DNA of 50,749 nt, taken from assembly GCF_030645145.1 (NCBI RefSeq), contig NZ_JAUSMI010000051.1:1-50749 (forward strand). Direction: 5' to 3'. Below are positions 29,392 to 38,279 of this stretch, one piece after another. The translations under genes were made by a program, and so were the position numbers. The stretch is from Microcella sp. (lineage in GTDB: Bacteria; Actinomycetota; Actinomycetes; Actinomycetales; Microbacteriaceae). Under the pieces are notes generated by a model, which was given only the letters and a program-made list of their open reading frames with translations, was not told the DNA's origin and ran no database searches. How positions within the stretch are numbered: position 1 is the stretch's first letter; each line of letters opens with the position of its first letter.

Positions 29392-29407
29392 GTGAAGCCT
29401 GCTTCAC
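29392..29407. promoter_or_regulatory. Operator palindrome 2 for the MarR-like regulator
   Basis: GTGAAG-N4-CTTCAC, a perfect 6-bp-arm inverted repeat with the same half-site and 4-base spacer as the copy at 29361-29374. Confidence 0.75.
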
Positions 29408-29461
29408 CTATCACGGCAGCGCCGCCGCGTCCCCGCCCCGCCCCACGCCCCCGGGAGACCC

Positions 29462-30421
29462 ATGACCCTCGACGCCGTGCTCGCCAACATCGTCAGCGCC
29501 CCCGTCCTCGCCTTCGTGCTCGGCATGCTCGCCGTCGCGGTGCGCAGCGACCTGCGGATGCCCGAGGCGCTCTCGCAGTCCATCTCGATCTACCTCCTGC
29601 TCGCGATCGGCGTGAAGGGCGGCGTCGCCCTGCGCGGCGAGACGGTGGGCGACGTCGTCGGACCGGTCGCGCTGGCCCTCGCCCTCGGCATCGTCATCCC
29701 GCTCGGCGCCTACGGCGCGCTGCGGTGGCTGTCGCGGCTCGGCCCCGTGGATCGCGGCGCGGTCGCCGCCCACTACGGCTCGACCTCTCTGGTCACCTTC
29801 ACGGCGGCCCTCGTCTTCCTCGAGTCGGCGGGCACCGCGGTGCCCGGCTACGCGGCGACCCTGCTCACCGTGCTGGAGATCCCCGGCATCATCGTCGGCC
29901 TCCTCCTCGCCAACCGGCACGCCGCGCGCCACGTCGGCTGGGCGGGTGCGGTGCACGAGGTGCTCGCCGGCAAGTCGATCGTCCTCCTCGTCGGCGGTCT
30001 CCTGCTCGGGTGGGCGATCGGGGCCGAGGGCTACTCGCCCGTCGAGCCGCTGTTCGGCGACCCCTTCCGCGGCGTGCTGACGCTCTTCCTCCTCGGACTC
30101 GGCATCGAGACGGGCACGCGCCTGCGCTCGGTGCGCGCCGCGGGGCTAGGCCTCGTCGCCTTCGCCCTCGTCTTCCCGCTCGTCGCCGGAGCCCTCGGCG
30201 TCGTCGCGGGTGCGCTCATCGGCATGCCGGCGGGGGGCTCGGCGATCCTCGGCGTGCTGTGCGCGAGCGCCTCCTACATCGCCGCGCCGGCCGCGGTTCG
30301 CTACTCGCTGCCGGAGGCGAACCCGGCGATCCCGCTCGCGGCGAGCCTGGGCGTGACCTTCCCGTTCAACCTCGTCGTGGGCATCCCGCTGCTGGCCCAG
30401 CTCGCCGCGGCGCTCGCGTGA
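29462..30421 (+). CDS. SbtA-like sodium-dependent bicarbonate transporter family permease
   Basis: 319 residues, about ten membrane spans in two inverted halves. Similarity to the SbtA/DUF897 family shows in the opening (LANIVSAPVLAFVLGMLAVAVRSDLRMPE), the helix ending LLLAIGVKGGVALR and the HYGSTSLVTFTAALVFLE stretch. Cyanobacterial SbtA is a Na+/HCO3- symporter; in a heterotroph it may supply bicarbonate for carboxylases or carry another small anion. No SbtB partner is adjacent. Control by the divergent MarR-like protein is inferred from the paired operators. Confidence 0.82.
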   Translation: MTLDAVLANIVSAPVLAFVLGMLAVAVRSDLRMPEALSQSISIYLLLAIGVKGGVALRGETVGDVVGPVALALALGIVIPLGAYGALRWLSRLGPVDRGAVAAHYGSTSLVTFTAALVFLESAGTAVPGYAATLLTVLEIPGIIVGLLLANRHAARHVGWAGAVHEVLAGKSIVLLVGGLLLGWAIGAEGYSPVEPLFGDPFRGVLTLFLLGLGIETGTRLRSVRAAGLGLVAFALVFPLVAGALGVVAGALIGMPAGGSAILGVLCASASYIAAPAAVRYSLPEANPAIPLAASLGVTFPFNLVVGIPLLAQLAAALA

Positions 30422-30431
30422 CGGCGCCCGC

Positions 30432-30902
30432 TCAGTCGGCCAGCAGCTGGGCGATGCGGTGCTCGATGAGCTCCTTGAGCACGAGCGACGTCGCAGTGCG
30501 GCGGATGCCCGGGCACCGCAGGATCTGCTGGCCCACCTCGTAGAGGTGGTCGGCATCGCGCGCGACGACCTGGATGAGCAGGTCGTTGACGCCCGACATC
30601 GCGACGCACTCGATGATCTCGGGGATCTCGCGCAGCGCGACCATCGCGTCGTCGAAGCGGTGCTGGTCGACCTCGGCCGTCACCATCGCGCGGACGGCGT
30701 AGCCGAGCGACTCGGGGTGGGCCGTGATCGAGTGCGGGCGCAGGGTGCGGCCGTCGAAGAGCTGGCCGATGCGGTTCTGCACCGTCCCGCGCGCGAGGCC
30801 GAGGGAGTCGGCGAGCCAGCCGACCGTCGCGCGCGGATCGCGGTCGAGAGCGGCGAGGATGCGCCGGCTCGACCGATCCAGGAGTCTGGGCGAATTGACC
30901 AT
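30432..30902 (-). CDS. Lrp/AsnC family regulator
   Basis: 156 residues. The AsnC-type helix-turn-helix (residues 6-60: LLDRSSRRILAALDRDPRATVGWLADSLGLARGTVQNRI) is followed by the RAM ligand-binding domain (about 68-150: AMVTAEVDQHRFDDAMVALREIPEIIECVAMSGVNDLLIQVVARD). The ATG at 30902 is chosen because a TACAGT -10 (30917-30912) ends nine bases upstream and a 17-bp palindrome sits where the -35 would be. It is divergent from the amino-acid dehydrogenase gene and probably controls it in response to an amino acid. Confidence 0.9.
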   Translation of the reverse strand: MVNSPRLLDRSSRRILAALDRDPRATVGWLADSLGLARGTVQNRIGQLFDGRTLRPHSITAHPESLGYAVRAMVTAEVDQHRFDDAMVALREIPEIIECVAMSGVNDLLIQVVARDADHLYEVGQQILRCPGIRRTATSLVLKELIEHRIAQLLAD

Positions 30903-30927
30903 GCTGCGCTCACTGTACGCGCTCGCG

Positions 30928-30944
30928 CTGGTCGAATCGACCAG
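30928..30944. promoter_or_regulatory. Palindromic operator between lrp-like and dehydrogenase genes
   Basis: CTGGTCGAATCGACCAG has perfect 8-bp arms around one central base. It overlaps the -35 position of the regulator's own promoter. A further half-site CTGGTC is at 30991-30996, nearer the dehydrogenase. Between 30945 and 31083 no other feature was seen. Confidence 0.75.
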
Positions 30945-31083
30945 TTCTTCGGGCGGGTCTGGCGAAACTGGCGCGTTGGGCGTTGACTCACTGGTCATGA
31001 TGCGCACCGGTGCGCGAGCGGCGATCCCGCGCGTGCCCCGGATCGATCCCGCCCACGACCGCACCGATCACTCTGGAGTCATC

Positions 31084-32163
31084 ATGCCGACCGCCCCCCT
31101 GCCCGAGTTCACCCACGAGCGCGTCTCGACCGTGCGCGGCGAGCGCTCGGGCCTCGCGATCACCGTCGCCCTGCACTCCTCGGCGATCGGCCCCGCGCTC
31201 GGCGGCTGCCGCATGTGGCGCTACCCGCAGTGGATCGACGGCGTCGCCGACGCCATGCGCCTCGCCTCGGCCATGACGATGAAGAACGCGCTCGCCGACA
31301 TCGGCGCCGGCGGCGGCAAGTCGGTCATCGCGCTCGGCCCCGACGACGTCGTCGATGACGAGCGCCGCCGCGCAGCACTGCTCGACCTCGGCGAACTCAT
31401 CGAGACCTACGACGGCCGCTACCGCACCGCGGAGGACGTCGGCACGACCGAGCACGACATGCTCGTCGTGCGCGAGCGCACCGAGCACGTCGTGGGCCTG
31501 CCCGCCGCCAACGGCGGAGCGGGGGAGCCCGCGGAGGGCACGGCCCTCGGCGTGTTCGTCTCGATCGAGCGCGTGATCGAGGAGCTCTTCGACTCGGGCT
31601 CGCTCGTCGGCCGCTCGTTCGTGATCTCCGGTCTGGGGCAGGTGGGTTCGCGCCTCGCCGAGCGCCTCGCCCGTGCGGGCGCGCAGCTGTTCGTCACCGA
31701 CATCGCCGACTCGAAGCGCGGGCTCGCGGCGGACCTCGGCGCGACGTGGATCGACGTCGACGCAGCCCTCACGACCCCGGCCGACGTGTTCGTGCCCGCC
31801 GGCCTCGGCGGGGTCCTGACTCCCGCGTCGATCGCGACGCTTCCCGTGCGCGCCGTCGTCGGCCCGGCCAACAACCCCCTCGCCTACCGGTCGGGAGCCG
31901 AGCACCTCGCGGCCCGCGGCATCCTGTACGCCCCCGACTTCGTCGTCAACGCCGGCGGCGTGATCCACCTCGCCCTCACCGGTGACGGCGCCTCGCCCGC
32001 GGCGATCGACGCGCGACTGCGCGGCATCGGCGACACGCTCTCCGAGATCCTCTGCGCGGCTCGGGCGAAGGGCGTGACGCCGCTCGCCGCGGCGGAGGCG
32101 CTCGCGGTCGAGCGCGTCGAGCGGGCGCGGGCGGCGTCCTCGCTCGCAGCGCTCGCCGGCTGA
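31084..32163 (+). CDS. Leucine dehydrogenase-like (Glu/Leu/Phe/Val dehydrogenase family)
   Basis: 359 residues. It should oxidatively deaminate a branched-chain or aromatic amino acid to the 2-oxoacid with NAD+. Two active-site lysines are visible, Lys67 (MTMKNALA) and Lys79 (GAGGGKSVI), together with the family Gly-rich loop. The C-terminal Rossmann motif ISGLGQVGSRLAERL starts near residue 182, and VVNAGGVIHLA is intact. Length matches leucine/valine dehydrogenases. Regulation by the divergent Lrp/AsnC protein is expected. Which amino acid is preferred cannot be decided. Confidence 0.9.
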   Translation: MPTAPLPEFTHERVSTVRGERSGLAITVALHSSAIGPALGGCRMWRYPQWIDGVADAMRLASAMTMKNALADIGAGGGKSVIALGPDDVVDDERRRAALLDLGELIETYDGRYRTAEDVGTTEHDMLVVRERTEHVVGLPAANGGAGEPAEGTALGVFVSIERVIEELFDSGSLVGRSFVISGLGQVGSRLAERLARAGAQLFVTDIADSKRGLAADLGATWIDVDAALTTPADVFVPAGLGGVLTPASIATLPVRAVVGPANNPLAYRSGAEHLAARGILYAPDFVVNAGGVIHLALTGDGASPAAIDARLRGIGDTLSEILCAARAKGVTPLAAAEALAVERVERARAASSLAALAG

Positions 32164-32182
32164 CCGGCGCTCGGTCGGGCCG

Positions 32183-32899
32183 TCAGCGCGCGGTCAGCAC
32201 CTCGAGTGCCATGCCGGGGCACGCGCCACGGTCGAAGCCCTCGAGCGCGGCGCCCCGGATCGAGTCGCCCGTCTCGCGCCGTGCGCTCGTCGACAGGAGC
32301 ACGCGGCCGACGCCGTTGACGATCGAGATGTCGTCGCCGAAGGCGCGCAGCCGGGGCAGGAGGTCGCGCTCGACCTGGTCGATGAGGAGGTCGAGACCCG
32401 CGACGCCGACGAACTCGCCGTCGAGGTCGACGGGGGCGGCGACGGTGATGGTGTACTCGTCGCTGCAGAGGTAGTCGACGTAGGGGCCGGCGACGTGCGG
32501 CTCGCGGCTCGCCTGCGGCACGCGGTACCACTCGAGCTCGCTGTAGTCGATGAGCTCCTTGTTGACCGACTGCGAGGCGAGCACGAGCTTCGCGTGGTCG
32601 GCGCCCTGCCACCAGGCGAGGTGGCTGCGCGCGTCGGCCAGCCAGTCGAGAGCGGCGATGAACCCTGCGCCGTACACGGGCAGGTCGAGCGAGTCGAAGG
32701 TGCGGCGAGCGTAGGGCTCGACGAGGTCGTCGAGCACCTCGGTCGTCACGGCGCCGCGCCCGCCCGCGTCGCGCAGAGCGGCGGCGAGCTCGCCCGTCCA
32801 GGAGGACAGCGAGTCGATCGCGCGGCCGAAGTACTCGGTGACGAGCGCGACGGGGTCGGGGGCCGTCCGGTCTGCGGCGGCGGGGGTGGCTGAGGTCAC
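32183..32899 (-). CDS. Stand-alone Cache-domain protein
   Basis: 238 residues with no signal peptide or membrane segment. The C-terminal half matches the ligand-binding half of a dCache domain: SELEWYRVPQASREPHVAGP, PYVDYLCSDEYTITVAAPV, DLDGEFVGVAGLDLLIDQVE. The WY...PY-x-D...D pattern resembles amine/amino-acid binding Cache domains. Such domains are normally outside the cell in chemoreceptors or kinases; here it is free and probably cytoplasmic. The GTG start overlaps the stop of the GntR gene (GTGA), so the two are translationally coupled. It may be an accessory sensor for that regulator, or a carrier for the polyamine-type ligand. Confidence 0.75.
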   Translation of the reverse strand: MTSATPAAADRTAPDPVALVTEYFGRAIDSLSSWTGELAAALRDAGGRGAVTTEVLDDLVEPYARRTFDSLDLPVYGAGFIAALDWLADARSHLAWWQGADHAKLVLASQSVNKELIDYSELEWYRVPQASREPHVAGPYVDYLCSDEYTITVAAPVDLDGEFVGVAGLDLLIDQVERDLLPRLRAFGDDISIVNGVGRVLLSTSARRETGDSIRGAALEGFDRGACPGMALEVLTAR

Positions 32900-33753
32900 G
32901 GGGCGGTCCTCTCGGCGGGGCTCGCGGACGGGGACTCGCGCAGGTCGATGAGCCAGTCGACGCAGCGGTGGATCTTGGCGCGGATGATCGCCCCGGCTCG
33001 CACCTCGTCGCCCTCGGCGACGGCGTCGAGCAGGGCGAGGAGGTCGGTGCGATTGGAGAGCCGGGCATCCGCGTCGGTGTCGACGAGCGCGAAGAACGGC
33101 GAGAGCTCGCCCTGCAGGCGCATCTGCTCGCGCGTCAGGCGCGCCGACTGGCTGAGTGCTGCGAGCTCGATCTGCGTGTCGTCGGTCGCGCGCCGCCACG
33201 CGGCGAGGTCGTCGTCGCGCACGCGGTCGAGGCGCGCGCGGATCGCCGCGATCTCGCTCGGGTCGGCACGACGGGCGGCGAGCTCGACGCACGCGACCGT
33301 GATCGCGAGGTAGTGGGCCGCGAGGTCGCGCAGGGCGACGCGCGAGGTCTCGGCGAGCGTGCGGAGCGCGAACGCGGCGGGGTCGGCGTCGTCGCTCACG
33401 AAGCTGCCGCCGTTGCGGCCGCGGCGAGTGACGATGAGTCCGCGCTCGCGAAGAGCGAGGAGAGCCTCGCGAGCGGTGGCGGGCGCGACGCCGAACGAGC
33501 GCGCGAGGTCGGTCTCGGCGGGCAGGCGCTCGCCCGAGGGCAGGACGCCGCCGATGATCGCGTCGGCGATGCGCCGCTCGACGAGGGCGGCGCGCCCCTC
33601 GTCGCCGATCGGCTGGAACACCGCGCGGTGCAGTCGCGTCGGCCGGCCGGATCGGGGGGCGGGGGTCACCCGGTCATTCTCCGCCTTCGCGCCCATCGGC
33701 GCCGTCGGCGCGCGGTCCGGATGCGCGGCGTGCGCGAGGGAGTGCTCGAGCAT
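32896..33753 (-). CDS. GntR family (FadR-type) transcriptional regulator
   Basis: 285 residues. The winged helix spans about 55-120 (RRIADAIIGGVLPSGERLPAETDLARSFGVAPATAREALLALRERGLIVTRRGRNGGSFV), followed by an all-helical FCD-like ligand domain. The ATG at 33753 is chosen because GGAGGAGGGG lies directly upstream, which leaves a 40-residue disordered leader. It is divergent from the spermidine/putrescine-type ABC operon and coupled to the Cache protein gene. Likely role: repressing the transporter in the absence of substrate. Confidence 0.88.
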   Translation of the reverse strand: MLEHSLAHAAHPDRAPTAPMGAKAENDRVTPAPRSGRPTRLHRAVFQPIGDEGRAALVERRIADAIIGGVLPSGERLPAETDLARSFGVAPATAREALLALRERGLIVTRRGRNGGSFVSDDADPAAFALRTLAETSRVALRDLAAHYLAITVACVELAARRADPSEIAAIRARLDRVRDDDLAAWRRATDDTQIELAALSQSARLTREQMRLQGELSPFFALVDTDADARLSNRTDLLALLDAVAEGDEVRAGAIIRAKIHRCVDWLIDLRESPSASPAERTAP

Positions 33754-33808
33754 GCACCCCTCCTCCTCGCGTCCGGCGCGACCGGACCGACACGAGACCG
33801 TTACGTCC

Positions 33809-33837
33809 TTGCAACATTACCTATGAAACCATATGTT
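33809..33837 (+). promoter_or_regulatory. Promoter of the polyamine-type ABC operon
   Basis: TTGCAA (33809-33814), 17-base spacer, TATGTT (33832-33837), in an unusually A/T-rich patch (33805-33850). AAAC-N5-GTTT (33826-33838) overlaps the -10 and could be part of a repressor site, but the symmetry is weak. Confidence 0.55.
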
Positions 33838-33882
33838 TATAGTTATCACCTCGGTCCACCGATGCACCAGGAGCCGCCGCCC

Positions 33883-34923
<1,041 letters not shown>

Positions 34924-34924
34924 T

Positions 34925-34966
34925 GCGGATGCTCGAGCTCGCGCCGACCGCGCGCCGAGCATCCGC
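34925..34966 (+). terminator. Hairpin between ATPase and binding-protein genes
   Basis: GCGGATGCTCG (34925-34935) and CGAGCATCCGC (34956-34966) form an 11-bp stem with a 20-base loop, two bases after the ATPase stop. The same core pair, GGATGCTCG/CGAGCATCC, recurs at 38022-38060 after the last permease gene. Confidence 0.65.
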
Positions 34967-35045
34967 CCCCGATCGCGTCACCGCACCACCCGCAACATCC
35001 GACCCACCCCCATGCATCACCCACCGAGAGAAACAGAGGAGAACC

Positions 35046-36224
35046 ATGAAGAAGCGTTATCGCGCGCTCCCCGCCATGGCAGCAGCAGCGGCGCTGGTGC
35101 TCGCGGGCTGCGCAGCCGACGCCGGCTCGAACGGCGCCGGCGAGCTCACGTTCGACGTGCCCGACGTCCCCACCCTCGACGAGAAGGGCGACTACGAGGA
35201 CGCGGTCGACATCATCGCCTGGTCGGGCTTCGTCGAGCCCGAGTGGGCCGACGCGTTCACCGACGAGACAGGCTGCGTCGTGAACCGTCGCGTCGCCGGC
35301 ACCTCTGACGAGATGGTGCAGCTCATGCGCACGGGCGACTACGACCTCGTGTCGGCCTCGGGCGACGCGAGTCTGCGCCTCATCGTCGGCGGAGACGTCG
35401 CCCCGATCAACACCGAGCTCATCCCGAACTTCTCCGACGACATCGTCGAGGGCATGAAGGGCCAGCTCTACGACACGATCAACGGCAAGGTCTACGGGAT
35501 CCCGATCGGCCGCGGCGCGAACATCCTGCAGTACAACACGGAGGTCGTCACCGAGGAGCCCACGAGCTGGGACATCGTGTGGGAGGCCGACAGCCCCTAC
35601 GCCGGCCAGATCACCGCGTACGACGCGCCGATCTACATCGCCGACGCGGCGGTCTACCTGATGTACCACGAGCCCGAGCTCGGCATCGAGAACCCGTACG
35701 CGCTCGACGAGGAGCAGCTCGCCGCGGCGATCGAGCTCCTGCAGCAGCAGAACGACCTCGTCTCGGAGTACTGGAGCGACCCCGTCGCCCAGATCACGTC
35801 GTTCGCGGGCGGCACGACCGTCGCCGGCACGTCGTGGGAGATCCTGCGCAAGCTCGCCGCCGACGACAGGCTCCAGGGCACGCTGCCCGTCGAGGGCTCG
35901 ACCGGCTGGTCGGACGCCTGGATGATCTCCGCCGAGTCGGACGCCCCGAACTGCGCCTACGAGTGGATGAACTACACGAGCTCGGCCGAGGTCAACGGCA
36001 AGATCGCGATGAACTTCGGAATGGCGCCCGCCAACGGCGCGTTCTGCGAGCTCAACGACGAGGCCGCCGCCCACTGCGAGGAGTTCAACGCCCTCAACGA
36101 GGAGTACTTCGAGAACGTCTGGTACTGGACGACCCCGATCGAGCAGTGCCTCGACGGGCGCACGGACGTCACGTGCACCTCGTTCCAGGAGTGGACCGAC
36201 GCCTGGGTGTCGGTCAAGGGCTAG
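35046..36224 (+). CDS. potD: Polyamine-type ABC transporter substrate-binding lipoprotein
   Basis: 392 residues, PotD/PotF family. Lipoprotein signal VLAGC (Cys22). The mature part reads as a type II binding protein: DIIAWSGFVEPEWADAF, YDLVSASGDASLRLI, GKVYGIPIGRGANILQYN, and the C-terminal WMNYTSSAEVNGKIAMNFG. It has six further cysteines (in TGCVV, PNCAY, AFCEL, AHCEE, EQCLD, VTCTS), unusual for this family and suggesting disulfides. AGAGGAG precedes the ATG. A substrate of polyamine type is inferred from family and from the agmatine deiminase nearby. Confidence 0.88.
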   Translation: MKKRYRALPAMAAAAALVLAGCAADAGSNGAGELTFDVPDVPTLDEKGDYEDAVDIIAWSGFVEPEWADAFTDETGCVVNRRVAGTSDEMVQLMRTGDYDLVSASGDASLRLIVGGDVAPINTELIPNFSDDIVEGMKGQLYDTINGKVYGIPIGRGANILQYNTEVVTEEPTSWDIVWEADSPYAGQITAYDAPIYIADAAVYLMYHEPELGIENPYALDEEQLAAAIELLQQQNDLVSEYWSDPVAQITSFAGGTTVAGTSWEILRKLAADDRLQGTLPVEGSTGWSDAWMISAESDAPNCAYEWMNYTSSAEVNGKIAMNFGMAPANGAFCELNDEAAAHCEEFNALNEEYFENVWYWTTPIEQCLDGRTDVTCTSFQEWTDAWVSVKG

Positions 36225-36237
36225 AGCCCAGACACCG

Positions 36238-36274
36238 CTCCGGGGCGGAGCCGAACCACGGCGCCGCCCCGGAG
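36238..36274 (+). terminator. Intercistronic hairpin after the binding-protein gene
   Basis: A perfect 11-bp stem, CTCCGGGGCGG (36238-36248) with CCGCCCCGGAG (36264-36274), and a 15-base loop. No U-tract. The location after a binding-protein gene parallels 17964-18004. Confidence 0.7.
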
Positions 36275-36324
36275 CATCCCCTCATCGCTCCTCAGCCCGC
36301 CCGCCCCGCAACCGAAGGACGCTC

Positions 36325-37194
36325 GTGACGTCGACCGCCACCAAGCCCGTCTCGACGCTGCTGTACCGCAGCCGTCGACTGCGGCTCGGCTCGCTCCTGA
36401 CCCTGCCGCTCGTGTGGCTCGTCGGGCTGTACATCGCCTCGCTCGCGCTGCTGCTCGCGACGGCCTTCTGGCGCGTCGACCCGTTCACCTCGAAGGTGAC
36501 ACCGGCGTTCCAGTTCGACGCCTTCGAGCAGCTGCTCTCGAACCAGGCCTACCTCTCCACCTCGCTGCGCACGCTCGGCATCGCGCTCACCGTCACGGTC
36601 GTGAGTGCGGCGTTCGCCATCCCGCTCGGGATCTACATGGCGAAGATCGCCTCGCCGTGGATGCGCGCCTTCCTCGCCGTCGCCATCACCCTCCCGCTGT
36701 GGGCCGGCTACCTCGTCAAGATCCTCGCGATGCGCGTGACGTTCACCGAGGAGGGCTTCTTCAACTCCTTCTTCGGGGTCTTCGGCATCTCGGGCCCCGG
36801 CTTCAGCCAGACCACGGTCGTGCTCACCCTGACGTACCTGTGGTTCCCGTACATGGCTCTGCCCGTCTACACGGCGATCCGGCAGATCCCCGTCAACCTG
36901 TTCGACGCGAGCGCCGATCTCGGCGCGCGGGGCTGGACGACCATCCGCACCGTCGTCCTGCCGCTCCTCGCCCCGGCCCTCATCGCCGGCTCGGTCTTCA
37001 CGTTCTCGCTGAGTCTCGGCGACTACATCGCCGCCGAGCTCGTGGGCGGGCGCACGCAGATGATCGGCTCGGTCATCGCCAACAACATCAACCTCAACCC
37101 GCCCGTCGCCGCGGCGTTCGCCCTCGTGCCGATCGCGTTCGTCGTGGTGTACCTGCTCGGCACGCGCCGCACCGGCGCCCTCGAGCGGATGTAG
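36325..37194 (+). CDS. potB: Polyamine-type ABC transporter permease (PotB-like)
   Basis: 289 residues, six membrane spans. The BPD_transp_1 EAA loop is DASADLGARGWTTIRTVVLPLLAPALIAG, which contacts the ATPase. GTG at 36325 follows GAAGGA. It forms the channel with the next permease, 12 bases downstream. Confidence 0.92.
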   Translation: MTSTATKPVSTLLYRSRRLRLGSLLTLPLVWLVGLYIASLALLLATAFWRVDPFTSKVTPAFQFDAFEQLLSNQAYLSTSLRTLGIALTVTVVSAAFAIPLGIYMAKIASPWMRAFLAVAITLPLWAGYLVKILAMRVTFTEEGFFNSFFGVFGISGPGFSQTTVVLTLTYLWFPYMALPVYTAIRQIPVNLFDASADLGARGWTTIRTVVLPLLAPALIAGSVFTFSLSLGDYIAAELVGGRTQMIGSVIANNINLNPPVAAAFALVPIAFVVVYLLGTRRTGALERM

Positions 37195-37206
37195 GGAAGG
37201 CCGCTC

Positions 37207-38019
37207 ATGCTCAGACTCACTCGCGGGGCACGCATCGCGCTCGGCGCCGTCGTCGGCATCGTGCTCGTGTTCATGTACGTGCCGCTCATGCTCGTCATCG
37301 TCAACTCGTTCAACGCCGCGCGCATCCCGAGCTGGCCGATCGAGGAGTTCTCCCTCCGCTGGTGGGAGGCCGCGTTCGCCAACCAGGCGCTCTGGACGGC
37401 CGTCGGCAACTCGGTCATCGTCGGCCTCGGTGCGATGGTCATCGCCCTGCTGCTCGGCACGCTCTCGGCCTTCGCCTTGCAGCGCTTCGAATTCTTCGGG
37501 AAGCAGACGGTCAACCTGCTCATCGTGCTGCCGATCGCCCTGCCGGGCGTCGTCACCGGTGTCGCCTTCAGCAACACCTACAACAACGTGCTGGAGCCGA
37601 TCGGGATCCAGCTCGGCTACTTCGGGATGATCGTCGCCCACGCGACCTTCTGCATCGTCATGGTGTTCAACAACGTCTTCGCCCGCCTGCGCCGCATGAG
37701 CCCGAGCATGCAGGAGGCCTCGATGGACCTCGGCGCGAGCCTCTGGCAGACCTTCCGGCTCGTGACCTTCCCGCAGTTCCGGACGGCGTTCGTCGCGGGA
37801 GCGCTCCTCGCCTTCGCGCTGAGCTTCGACGAGCTCGTCGTGACGATCTTCACCGCGCCGGCCGGCGTCGACACCCTGCCGCTGTGGATCTTCAACCAGA
37901 TGTCGCGCCCCAACGAGGCGACGCAGGTCAACGTCATCGCGACGGTGCTCATCCTGCTGTCGTTCATCCCCGTCTACGTCTCGCAGCGCCTCACCCGGGC
38001 ACAGGAGGACGAGCGGTAG
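37207..38019 (+). CDS. potC: Polyamine-type ABC transporter permease (PotC-like)
   Basis: 270 residues, six membrane spans. The PotC-type opening (VFMYVPLMLVIVNSFNAARIPSWPIEEFSLRWWE) and EAA loop EASMDLGASLWQTFRLVTFPQFRTAFVAG are clear. Last gene of the transporter operon; two hairpins (38022-38060 and 38172-38235) follow. Confidence 0.92.
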   Translation: MLRLTRGARIALGAVVGIVLVFMYVPLMLVIVNSFNAARIPSWPIEEFSLRWWEAAFANQALWTAVGNSVIVGLGAMVIALLLGTLSAFALQRFEFFGKQTVNLLIVLPIALPGVVTGVAFSNTYNNVLEPIGIQLGYFGMIVAHATFCIVMVFNNVFARLRRMSPSMQEASMDLGASLWQTFRLVTFPQFRTAFVAGALLAFALSFDELVVTIFTAPAGVDTLPLWIFNQMSRPNEATQVNVIATVLILLSFIPVYVSQRLTRAQEDER

Positions 38020-38021
38020 AA

Positions 38022-38060
38022 GGATGCTCGGCGCGGGTCGCGGCCCGGGCTCGAGCATCC
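38022..38060 (+). terminator. Hairpin after the ABC operon
   Basis: GGATGCTCG (38022-38030) and CGAGCATCC (38052-38060), 9-bp stem with a GC-rich 21-base interior, three bases after the last permease stop. Probable transcription end, although no U-run follows. Confidence 0.6.
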
Positions 38061-38171
38061 GCTCACGCGCGTCAGCGCCCCTGCCCCTCGTGTCGCGGTG
38101 GGGGGCGGTCGCGAGGGGCGGGTGGCGCGAGTCGTGGTGGGCGGCCTGGGCTGGCCGATCGTGCGCTGCAG

Positions 38172-38235
38172 GCGTCTATCGGGCAGTTGTTGCGCTCCTC
38201 TCGGTGGGAGGCCGCAACAAGTGCCCGATGGACGC
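38172..38235. repeat. Long inverted repeat with 23-bp arms
   Basis: 38172-38194 pairs with 38213-38235 over 23 positions with one G-G mismatch and one T-G wobble. The 18-base interior itself contains CTCC/GGAG. A small second hairpin (GGTTC 38236-38240 / GAACC 38248-38252) abuts it. It lies between convergent operons, so it could be a two-way terminator, but the arm length and lack of U-tract also fit a REP- or MITE-like element. Nothing else is visible in 38061-38279. Confidence 0.75.
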
Positions 38236-38279
38236 GGTTCTGTGCGCGAACCCGCCAGCCGTCGAATGCTCTGCCCGCA

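Noticed and set aside
33826-33838. AAAC-N5-GTTT as the GntR operator
   Set aside because: Arms are only 4 bp and do not match the TnGTnnnACnA style expected for FadR-type regulators; reported only within the promoter note.
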